Shown here: positions 52,355 to 58,701 of the stretch, piece by piece
How the letters are laid out: every line of letters starts with the position of its first letter
How positions within the stretch are numbered: position 1 is the first letter of the stretch
Assembly: GCF_023507705.1 (NCBI RefSeq)
Contig: NZ_JALBGD010000002.1
Location: 576,687-635,387 of the forward strand
From: Stappia sp. WLB 29
GTDB lineage: Bacteria > Pseudomonadota > Alphaproteobacteria > Rhizobiales > Stappiaceae
Direction of reading: 5' to 3'
Length of the DNA: 58,701 nt
Program-made: the position numbers and the translations under genes
The notes under the pieces: generated by a model
What the model was told of the DNA's origin: nothing
The model's database searches: none
The model's input: only the letters and a program-made list of their open reading frames with translations

Positions 52355-53494
52355 ATGGATACCATACTCACCAATGCCCGGATCGTGCTCGCCGACCAGG
52401 TCGTCGAGGGTTCGCTGCACCTGCGCGACGGCCGCATCGCCGGCATCGACAGCGGTCCCTCCTCGCTGCCGGGTGCGCAGGACATGGGCGGCGACTATGT
52501 GATCCCCGGGCTGGTCGAACTGCACACCGACCATCTGGAGAACCATTACGCGCCGCGGCCCAAGGTTCGCTGGAACCCGATCGCTGCCGTCTGCGCCCAT
52601 GATGCGCAGATTGCCGCCAGCGGGATCACCACGGTTTTCGACGCCCTGCGCGTCGGGCTCGATGAGGACACCGACATCACCGATGCCGACATGCGGCGGC
52701 TGGCCGACGCCATCGAGGCGGGCATGGCGAAAGACTGGCTGCGGGCGGATCACTTCATCCACCTGCGCTGCGAGGTGTCTGCGCCCAACTGCCTGGAGAG
52801 CTTCGAGATCTTCGAGAACGACCCGCGCGTGCGCATCGCCTCGCTGATGGACCATTCTCCCGGCCAGCGCCAGTTCGTCAGCCTCGAGGCCTACGCAGTC
52901 TACTACAAGGGCAAGCGCGGCATGAGCGACGCGGAGTTCAACGACTTCTGCGAGCGACGGATGGCGCAGTCGGCAACCTGGTCCGACAAGAACCGCAAGA
53001 TCGTCGCCGAGCGCGCCAAGGCCCGCGGCGTGATGCTGGCCAGTCACGACGACGCCACCGATGCCCATGTCGACGAGGCGGTCGAACTGGGCATTCGGGT
53101 CGCGGAATTCCCGACGACCCTGGAGGCGGCGCGCGCGTCCAAGGCGCAGGGGTTGGCGGTGCTGATGGGTGCCCCCAACGTGGTGCGCGGCGGCTCGCAT
53201 TCGGGCAATGTCTCGGCGCGCGATCTGGCCGCGAACGGGCTGCTCGACATTCTGTCGTCGGACTACATCCCCTTCAGTCTCATCCAGTCCGCGTTCTTTC
53301 TGGGCGAGGTGGTCGACGGCATCGATCTGCCTGAATCGATTGCCATGGTTTCGCGCACGCCGGCCCGCTCCGCCGGGCTCGATGACCGGGGCGAGATCGC
53401 CATCGGCAAGCGTGCCGATCTGGTGCGCGTGCGCGTCGAGGAGCACATCCCGATCGTGCGCACCGTCTGGCGCGAAGGCAACCGGGTGGTCTGA
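52355..53494 (+). CDS. phnM: Alpha-D-ribose 1-methylphosphonate 5-triphosphate diphosphatase PhnM
   Basis: This 379-residue amidohydrolase-superfamily enzyme removes pyrophosphate from the ribose phosphonate triphosphate made by the PhnGHIL step. Metal-binding segments are visible: VIPGLVELHTDHLENHY (near 50-66), MDHSPGQRQF, ASHDDATDAH (near 228) and LSSDYIPFSL (near 303). The N-terminal TNARIVLADQVVEGSLHLRDGRIAGID is the typical amidohydrolase beta-domain start. It lies 3 bases upstream of phnN. The substrate is assigned from family and context. Confidence 0.95.
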   Translation: MDTILTNARIVLADQVVEGSLHLRDGRIAGIDSGPSSLPGAQDMGGDYVIPGLVELHTDHLENHYAPRPKVRWNPIAAVCAHDAQIAASGITTVFDALRVGLDEDTDITDADMRRLADAIEAGMAKDWLRADHFIHLRCEVSAPNCLESFEIFENDPRVRIASLMDHSPGQRQFVSLEAYAVYYKGKRGMSDAEFNDFCERRMAQSATWSDKNRKIVAERAKARGVMLASHDDATDAHVDEAVELGIRVAEFPTTLEAARASKAQGLAVLMGAPNVVRGGSHSGNVSARDLAANGLLDILSSDYIPFSLIQSAFFLGEVVDGIDLPESIAMVSRTPARSAGLDDRGEIAIGKRADLVRVRVEEHIPIVRTVWREGNRVV

Positions 53495-53497
53495 GCG

Positions 53498-54079
53498 ATG
53501 CAGGGGGCAGCATCGGGCAGGCCGGGACCGCTGATCGCCGTTGTCGGGCCGAGCGGGGTCGGCAAGGACACGCTGCTGGCGCGCGCGCGGGCGGCCCTTT
53601 CCGGGCGTCCGGATTTCCTGTTCGTGCAGCGGTCGATCACCCGGCCGGCGAGCGCCGATGCCGAGACGCATGTGCCAATGACGGCAGAGGCCTTCGAGGA
53701 GGCCGAGCGAGCCGGTGCATTCGCCTATAGCTGGCGCGCGCATGGCCTCGGCTATGGGCTTCCCGCATCGCTGACTGAGCACCTTGCAGCGGGGCGTCCT
53801 GCCGTGGTCAACGGGTCGCGCAAGGTTCTCGCCGGCATGCAGGAGCGGTTCCCGACGCTCTGCGTGATCCAGATCGTGGCGGCCCCCGATGTGCTGGCCG
53901 CGCGCCTTGCCGCGCGCGGGCGTGAAAGCGCGGACGACATCGCCGCCCGCATCGCCAGGGCCGGGGAGGCGCTGCCGGTCGCGCCTGCGTGCATCATCGA
54001 CAACAGTGGAGACCTCGACCGGGCAGCCGATGCCCTGGTTGCCGCCATCGTCGATCTCGCCGATACGACGCGTCTCTGA
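53498..54079 (+). CDS. phnN: Ribose 1,5-bisphosphate phosphokinase PhnN
   Basis: This 193-residue P-loop kinase of the guanylate-kinase-like group converts ribose 1,5-bisphosphate to PRPP, the last step of C-P lyase metabolism. Walker A is GPSGVGKDTLL (near 14-24), then RSITRPASADAETHVPMT, and VNGSRKVLAGMQERFP, all typical of PhnN. It is the last gene of the phosphonate block; no T-rich terminator follows directly, but the next gap is dense in palindromes. Confidence 0.93.
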   Translation: MQGAASGRPGPLIAVVGPSGVGKDTLLARARAALSGRPDFLFVQRSITRPASADAETHVPMTAEAFEEAERAGAFAYSWRAHGLGYGLPASLTEHLAAGRPAVVNGSRKVLAGMQERFPTLCVIQIVAAPDVLAARLAARGRESADDIAARIARAGEALPVAPACIIDNSGDLDRAADALVAAIVDLADTTRL

Positions 54080-54106
54080 AGATCCCTGCCGCGATCTACT
54101 GCGCCT

Positions 54107-54162
54107 CTTGCGCAAGGCTCGAAGCTTTGCGACAAGAAGTGCAGCATTGCTCGCAATGCGAG
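54107..54162. repeat. Cluster of small palindromes between phnN and the FkbM-type gene
   Basis: The 164-base gap contains CTTGCGCAAG (54107-54116, perfect), GCATTG-CTCG-CAATGC (54144-54159) and the overlapping CTCGC-AAT-GCGAG (54150-54162). The last two share bases and cannot form at once, so they could act as alternative RNA folds or as overlapping protein sites. The sequence after them (TATTGATAAAAATGCGG) is AT-rich and could hold the -10 region of the downstream gene. Confidence 0.4.
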
Positions 54163-54243
54163 TATTGATAAAAATGCGGATGCAGATGGTTGCGGATCGG
54201 GTCACAGCACCACGGCATTGCGGACAGGACGGGAGTGGATCGG

Positions 54244-54978
54244 ATGTCGGGGCAACTGGTAACCCATCGCACCAGCGGGTTGGTGCTGTCTCTGGACGAG
54301 ACCGTTGCCAACGATCGGATCATCGAGGAAATTCGGCGCGGCCGCTATGAGGCCTCAGAACTCTCCATGGCCTCGCGTTTCGTGCGCAAGGAGGACCGGG
54401 TGCTGGAGCTCGGGGCCGGTATCGGATTCATCTCCGCCGGCGTGATGCGCAATGTCGGGCCGGCCTATTACGCCGCGGTGGAAGCCGATGCTCGTCTGAT
54501 CCCGCATATTCGCGAGACCCATCGCAAGAACGGTGTGACCGGGGTCGAGGTGATCAACGCGGCGTTCGTCTCGGATCCGCAGGTCCTGAAGACGGGCTTC
54601 GTCGAGTTCACCCTGCACCGCGAGTTCTGGCGCTCTGGCATCGGCCAGGATCAGGAGGGCGTGACCGAGACGGTGCGCGTGCCGGCGGTGGACGCCTCCG
54701 CCTTCATCGCGGACAAGAAGATCACGGTTCTCATCGCCGATATCGAGGGGGCCGAACTCGACCTGTTCCGCGACCTGCGTGTCAGCGGGCTCAAGCGGAT
54801 CGTGCTGGAACTGCATCCGCACAAGATCGGCAAGGCAGGCATGATCGAGATCTTCTCCGGCCTGTGTGCGGACGGATTTGCCTACAATGCGGCCTTGTCG
54901 GAAGGCCCGGTCGTGTGTTTCGAGGCGGTCGGCGACACGGACAACAGCGAGGCGGAGCTCTTCACCCGCTTCGCCTGA
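54244..54978 (+). CDS. FkbM-family methyltransferase
   Basis: This 244-residue SAM-dependent methyltransferase has the SAM-binding motif VLELGAGIGFISAGV (near 56-70) and the family segment VLIADIEGAELDLFRDL near 160-176, followed by IVLELHPHKIG. The FkbM group methylates sugars or small molecules; no glycosyltransferase or polyketide genes are nearby, so the substrate is open. The start at 54244 follows GGGAGTGGATCGG. It stands alone between palindrome-rich and terminator sequences, so it is probably a single-gene unit. Confidence 0.82.
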   Translation: MSGQLVTHRTSGLVLSLDETVANDRIIEEIRRGRYEASELSMASRFVRKEDRVLELGAGIGFISAGVMRNVGPAYYAAVEADARLIPHIRETHRKNGVTGVEVINAAFVSDPQVLKTGFVEFTLHREFWRSGIGQDQEGVTETVRVPAVDASAFIADKKITVLIADIEGAELDLFRDLRVSGLKRIVLELHPHKIGKAGMIEIFSGLCADGFAYNAALSEGPVVCFEAVGDTDNSEAELFTRFA

Positions 54979-54980
54979 GC

Positions 54981-55002
54981 GCCCTTTCAAGGGCTTTCGT
55001 TT
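54981..55002 (+). terminator. Intrinsic terminator after the FkbM-type gene
   Basis: GCCCTT-TC-AAGGGC (54981-54994) begins 3 bases after the stop and is followed by TTTCGTTT (54995-55002). The stem is short, but position and T-rich tail fit a Rho-independent terminator. Confidence 0.65.
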
Positions 55003-55140
55003 CCCTCTCTCGTTCTTTAGTCCGCTTGCCGGAGTGCGGCCCCTTGGCGACACTTGTTGCCAGGAGGCTGGCGCTTGCCGGCTCGTCCGGGGAAAGCCTT
55101 TGAATATCACGCATTTGGTGCGATGGTCGGAGAAGCCGAC

Positions 55141-55872
55141 ATGACAGTTCAAACCGGTGCCATGGCGAAATTCCTGATCATCGACGATCATCCGCTGTTT
55201 CGAGAGGCGCTGCACAGTGCGGTGACGTTGGCCTATCCGGATGCCGACACGCAGGATGCCGCCTCGCTGCCGGAGGCCTGCGACATCCTCGCCGCGGAAG
55301 GCGGCTTCGATCTCGCACTTCTCGACCTCAGCATTCCCGGCGTGCGCGGGATGGACGGGCTGCTGCACCTGCGCACCAATTTCCCGCGTCTTCCGGTCGT
55401 GGTCGTCTCCGGCCACGAGGACCCCAAGGTCGTTTCGCAGGTGATCGCCTATGGGGCTGCCGGCTTCATCCCGAAGTCGGCCAAGAAGGCAGCCCTTGCC
55501 GATGCGATCCAGAAGGTGATCAATGGCGCTGTCTTCGTGCCGGACAATCTTGTCGCTGCCAGCGACGAACAGATTGATGCGCATGCCAGGGACATGATCA
55601 GCCGCGTCGCGACCCTGACGCCGCAGCAGCTCAAGGTGCTGGGCATGATCTGCGACGGGTTGCTCAACAAGCAGATCGCCTACGAGTTGCAGGTCGGCGA
55701 GACCACCGTGAAGGCGCATGTCTCCGAGATCCTACGCAAGCTGAACGTTCACAGCCGCACCCAGGCGGTGATCGAGATGTCGAAGCTGGAGCAGATTTCA
55801 GGGCTCGGTTCCATCGATCCCTTCGGTCATGGCCAGGGCGGGGGCCAGGGCGGGGTCGGCGGCCGGGACTGA
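55141..55872 (+). CDS. LuxR-family (NarL-type) response regulator
   Basis: This 243-residue two-component regulator has a receiver domain (about 10-125) with the acidic pair D15-D16, phosphoacceptor D62 (LALLDLSIPG) and conserved K112, and a LuxR helix-turn-helix (about 157-215, LTPQQLKVLGMICDGLLNKQIAYEL). The C-terminal tail is Gly/Gln-rich. The ATG at 55141 is used; an ATG at 55162 is possible. It is convergent with the hybrid histidine kinase, whose stop lies only 22 bases away, so the two are probably a cognate pair despite opposite strands. Confidence 0.87.
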   Translation: MTVQTGAMAKFLIIDDHPLFREALHSAVTLAYPDADTQDAASLPEACDILAAEGGFDLALLDLSIPGVRGMDGLLHLRTNFPRLPVVVVSGHEDPKVVSQVIAYGAAGFIPKSAKKAALADAIQKVINGAVFVPDNLVAASDEQIDAHARDMISRVATLTPQQLKVLGMICDGLLNKQIAYELQVGETTVKAHVSEILRKLNVHSRTQAVIEMSKLEQISGLGSIDPFGHGQGGGQGGVGGRD

Positions 55873-55894
55873 AGACCTGGCGGCCTGTTTCCGC

Positions 55895-57247
55895 TTACGG
55901 AGCCGAGGCGAGCATATGCGCCATGAGGGCTCTCAACTGGGCGGGTTTCAGCGGCTTTGCCATGAACTCCGCGCCCAGATCGGCCGCCTGGCGCATGACA
56001 GGCTCCGATATGTCCGCAGTCGCCAGGATAACCGGAAGCCGCCGCCGGAGCCGGCGCAGCAGTGCGGCAACGGTCAGCGTGCCGTGGTCGCCGTGGTCGA
56101 GATGCTGGTCGGCAATGATCAGGTCCGGCATGAACCCTTCGTCCAGCACCTCTTCTGCCCCTTCCTGCGAGGCCGCCACCCTGTGCTCGCAGCCCCAGCC
56201 GTCGAGCAGGGTCGACATGGCGCGGGTCACCTCGATGTCGTTTTCAAGAAGCAGCACGCGGCGGCCGGCCAGGGTCGCATCGCTGATCGGCCGCTGAGCC
56301 GTTTGCGGCCGGATTTCGCCGATTGACGGCGGCTCGCAGCGTTCGGCGAGGATGCGGAAGCGGCTGCCCTTGCCGACTTCCGAGGTCAGGCTGAGGTCGT
56401 GGCCAAGGGCCGTGACGAGGCGGCGCACGATCGAAAGGCCGAGGCCGAGAGCACAGTCGCCGTCGCGGCCCGCGCGGTCCTTGGCCGCCGGCCCGCGGTG
56501 GAATTCGTCGAAGATCAGCTCGCGCTGGTCGAGCGGGATGCCGCAGCCGGTGTCGACCACCTCGATTGCCACCATGTTGCCGCGCCGACGGGTGCCGATC
56601 AGCACGCCGCCGCGGTCGGTATAGCGGATGGCATTGGAAATCAGGTTCTGCAAGGCGCGGCGCAGCATGGTCCGGTCGGAGCGCACGTGGTCTCCGGTAA
56701 TGGAGGTTTGTAGGCGCAGGCCCTTTGCCTCGGCGATCGGCCGGAGATCGGACAGGAGGGACTCGATGACCGGCACAAGCGGCACCGCGGCAGGGTTGGG
56801 CACCATCACTCCGGCATCGAGCCGGGAGATGTCCAGCAGCGTGTGCAGCAGCTCGTTCATGGTGTCGAGCGAGCGCTCGACCTGCATGACCATCGCCCGG
56901 CCGCGTTCGCTCTCCTGCAGGTCGTAAAGCGCCGACATGGTCAGCTGGGCGGCGTGCAGCGGTTGCAGCACGTCGTGGCTCGCCGCCGCCAGGAACCGTG
57001 TCTTCGACTGGTCGGCGCGCTCGGATATCTCCTTCTGGCGGGCAAGTTCCGCGTTGGTCTTTTCGAGATTGCGCAGCGTGGAGGTCAGCTCGTCCGTGCG
57101 CCGGCGGACCTGCCCCTCCAGCGCGATGGCGGTCTGGAACAGCGAGAAGGCGTTGCGCTGCTGGTCCATCGCGCGCTCGACGCGATTGATCAGCGCATCG
57201 TTGATGCGCTTGAGGCGTTCGACGTCGTCGATGTCGAGAATGCTCAC
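55895..57247 (-). CDS. Hybrid sensor histidine kinase with C-terminal receiver
   Basis: This 450-residue soluble kinase lacks membrane segments. A coiled coil (about 20-80) leads to the H-box FLAAASHDVLQPLHAA (phosphorylatable H91). The ATPase domain follows, with N-box RALQNLISNAIRYTDRGG, G1 VVDTGCGIP and G2 ALGLGLSIVRRL, then a receiver domain (about 328-450) with phosphoacceptor D380 (LIIADQHLD). The H-box style is that of NahK/ErcS-prime-type kinases. The start is a GTG at 57247 that overlaps the FIST stop as GTGA, so kinase and sensor are translationally coupled. Input therefore probably comes from the FIST protein. Confidence 0.88.
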   Translation of the reverse strand: MSILDIDDVERLKRINDALINRVERAMDQQRNAFSLFQTAIALEGQVRRRTDELTSTLRNLEKTNAELARQKEISERADQSKTRFLAAASHDVLQPLHAAQLTMSALYDLQESERGRAMVMQVERSLDTMNELLHTLLDISRLDAGVMVPNPAAVPLVPVIESLLSDLRPIAEAKGLRLQTSITGDHVRSDRTMLRRALQNLISNAIRYTDRGGVLIGTRRRGNMVAIEVVDTGCGIPLDQRELIFDEFHRGPAAKDRAGRDGDCALGLGLSIVRRLVTALGHDLSLTSEVGKGSRFRILAERCEPPSIGEIRPQTAQRPISDATLAGRRVLLLENDIEVTRAMSTLLDGWGCEHRVAASQEGAEEVLDEGFMPDLIIADQHLDHGDHGTLTVAALLRRLRRRLPVILATADISEPVMRQAADLGAEFMAKPLKPAQLRALMAHMLASAP

Positions 57248-58425
57248 GGGCCGCTCCTGTCGCTCTCGCCGAGACCGAAGGCAATGCCGGTAAAGGTCTG
57301 GTTGAGGTGCATCGACAGATACTGTTCGCCGTAGGTGTTGAAGCCGATGACCTTGTTCTCGTGATAGATCGCGGCAATGCGATGCGTCACCTGGCGGTTG
57401 CGGGCGTCGATCCGGCGCAGCACGCAGTCGAAGCCGAGCACGAAGTCGATGCCGCCGATGCGCTCGCGCACCGCGTCGAAGGCGGCTCGAGTGGTGCGTG
57501 TCATGCCGGCCGGCTCCGCGACGGTCATGACGATGCCGTCGTCGATGGCGCAGAAGAATGAGAGCGACCCATCGGGGTTCATCTTCTGGACGGAGCGGCA
57601 ATAGTATTCGCCGCCGACCCGCACGACGAGCGGATGCGAGGCAAAGCTCATCGGCGAGAGGCTTTGCGGATCCATGCCGATCACGCGGGCGTATTCCTGC
57701 GCCGCGGGTGCTGCGTTGAACTCGTGAACGATGCGCCGGTCGGGATCGGAGCGCGTGACCACCAGCTTGTCCGGTGTCGGCACGAAATTGTCGGTTTTGA
57801 AGATATGGAAGGGGACCTGCGTCTCGACCAGGATCAGGAGCGCGGCATCTCTTGCCGGTTCGCCGTCCAGGATCAGGGTCGTTTCGCCGAAGCGCATGTC
57901 GTCACCGGCCGAGCCGCCGAGCAGGGGAATATCGTCGAGGCCCCAGTGAAGGGCGGCGGTGACCGATTCCTCGGCAAAGGAGAGGCCGTCGATCAGGCAC
58001 AAGGCGAAGGTGTTCGATATGCGTACGGCGCTCCCCGGCGCGACGAAGGAGCGCTTTGCCTCGCCTACCTGCGCGACGATCCGCTCCATGCCGGCACGGC
58101 GGATGTCGCTGATGCGATGGGCCGCGATCCGGAAGCGGTCAGCCGGGAAGAGGATGACAATGAGATTGCCTTCGGAAATGCCGCTTCGGGTGATCTCCCC
58201 GGCCGTCGAGCAGGCTGCATAGCGCAGGCCGGGGCAGGCCTGCGACAGTGCGTTTGTCACGATGCCGGGTGCGAAACGGGCCGAGGAGAAGAACACCAGG
58301 GCAAAGCCTGCAGAACTGCGCTCCCGCGCGGCAGCCACGCGGGTCCAGTATCCTGCATCGCCCGGATCGTCGCATTCCAGTGCGATCACACCGCAGGCGT
58401 GTTCGATGCCGCCGTTCGGCTGCAC
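57244..58425 (-). CDS. FIST-domain sensor protein (NosP-like)
   Basis: This protein of about 393 residues has FIST N and FIST C domains, a cytoplasmic sensory module. Visible family segments are GLRYAACSTAGEIT, LDDIPLLGGSAGDD, NPDGSLSFFCAIDDGIVMTVA, DFVLGFDCVLRRID and VIGFNTYGEQY near the C-terminus. Coupling to a kinase gene by GTGA overlap matches NosP-NahK pairs, where a FIST protein senses nitric oxide through haem and inhibits the kinase. Haem or NO binding cannot be read directly. The GTG at 58425 is chosen because GAGGGAGG precedes it; ATG at 58452 and TTG at 58476 are alternatives. Confidence 0.85.
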   Translation of the reverse strand: MQPNGGIEHACGVIALECDDPGDAGYWTRVAAARERSSAGFALVFFSSARFAPGIVTNALSQACPGLRYAACSTAGEITRSGISEGNLIVILFPADRFRIAAHRISDIRRAGMERIVAQVGEAKRSFVAPGSAVRISNTFALCLIDGLSFAEESVTAALHWGLDDIPLLGGSAGDDMRFGETTLILDGEPARDAALLILVETQVPFHIFKTDNFVPTPDKLVVTRSDPDRRIVHEFNAAPAAQEYARVIGMDPQSLSPMSFASHPLVVRVGGEYYCRSVQKMNPDGSLSFFCAIDDGIVMTVAEPAGMTRTTRAAFDAVRERIGGIDFVLGFDCVLRRIDARNRQVTHRIAAIYHENKVIGFNTYGEQYLSMHLNQTFTGIAFGLGESDRSGP

Positions 58426-58565
58426 GCTTTCCTCCCTCGTGCCGCCCGTCATCTCCCCGGTCCGGCCTGCCGGCAAGGACCGGCACCCGGATGACGCTGC
58501 GGCGACGGTTCAGTCTAGGGCTGCTCGCTTGCCCGTGACAAGCGGACGTTCGGCTTCGACCGAAA

Positions 58566-58576
58566 GTACAGTGTAC
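58566..58576. promoter_or_regulatory. Small palindrome in the gap upstream of the last gene
   Basis: GTACA-G-TGTAC is a perfect 11-base palindrome in the 253-base gap between the FIST gene and the truncated last gene. It lies 102 bases before the latter. It may be an operator for either divergent unit. Otherwise the gap shows no open frame or strong hairpin. Confidence 0.3.
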
Positions 58577-58678
58577 AAGCGCGGGGTCCTGCCTTTTCCT
58601 GAAGGCGTCCGGAAGGGAGACCGGGCAAACGGCCCGCCAGGCATCTTGCCGCCGGCGGCCGGGCCGGGAGGAGCTTTC

Positions 58679-58701
58679 ATGGATTTGGTTGGCGAGTATC
58701 G
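58679..58701 (+). CDS. Start of an unidentified gene cut by the window edge
   Basis: ATG at 58679 follows GGGAGGAGCTTTC, an excellent ribosome binding site, and opens MDLVGEY before the sequence ends. Too little is present to assign a family. It is divergent from the FIST-kinase operon. Confidence 0.55.

Noticed and set aside
55876-55915. Terminator between the convergent response regulator and kinase genes
   Set aside because: Only a 4-bp TCCG/CGGA stem without a T-run is visible, too weak to report as a feature.

Overview
The window is GC-rich, gene-dense DNA with short gaps and many 1-4 nt start/stop overlaps. No rRNA, tRNA, insertion sequence, phage gene or CRISPR array was recognised. 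NasT/NasS-controlled nitrate assimilation, TRAP transport, NAGGN osmolyte synthesis, a doe-type ectoine catabolic set and a complete phn C-P lyase cluster with two PhnE permeases suggest an alphaproteobacterium, probably Hyphomicrobiales and plausibly a marine Stappia/Labrenzia-like lineage. That placement is inferred from gene content and style, not from a marker gene.

Layout. (1) 1-5533: a dipeptide/oligopeptide-type ABC transporter (minus strand, cut by the left edge), divergent from a RidA-family gene and a MurR/RpiR regulator. (2) 5622-18548: the nitrate assimilation block, with nasT-nasS, a leader carrying a sigma-54-type promoter plus an ANTAR two-hairpin motif and terminator, the nitrate ABC transporter (nrtA, nrtB, fused double ATPase), nirB, nirD, nasA and a shortened cysG. 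(3) 18562-27402: a less familiar module of 3-hydroxyanthranilate dioxygenase, a TRAP transporter, LysR regulator, aspartate dehydrogenase, an orphan molybdopterin subunit and a DapA-family lyase. (4) 27419-32958: NAGGN osmoprotectant genes and a divergent MarR regulator. (5) 33033-39102: ectoine catabolism (doeD, doeC, doeX, divergent doeA, and an ArgE-like deacetylase where DoeB would be expected). (6) 39134-40801: a small membrane protein and a sulfide:quinone oxidoreductase-like flavoprotein. (7) 40940-54079: phosphonate uptake and C-P lyase (phnF divergent from phnGHIJKL and an acetyltransferase, then phnCDE1E2, a 2H phosphoesterase, phnM, phnN). (8) 54244-58701: a FkbM-type methyltransferase, a LuxR response regulator, a FIST sensor with a hybrid histidine kinase, and the first codons of a further gene.

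How it fits together. The window is mostly nutrient scavenging (nitrate, phosphonate, peptides, organic acids) and osmolyte management. Control signals can be read for several blocks: a palindrome before the RidA/RpiR pair, a sigma-54 promoter whose predicted start lies at the first ANTAR hairpin of the nitrate operon, LysR-like boxes flanking region 3, a palindrome in the NAGGN/MarR gap, two AGAC-GTCT boxes between doeX and doeC, an inverted repeat before phnG and an 11-nt phased PHO box before phnC. The least described parts are region 3 as a unit, the ArgE-like replacement in ectoine breakdown, and the 2H phosphoesterase in a phn cluster with no phnP.
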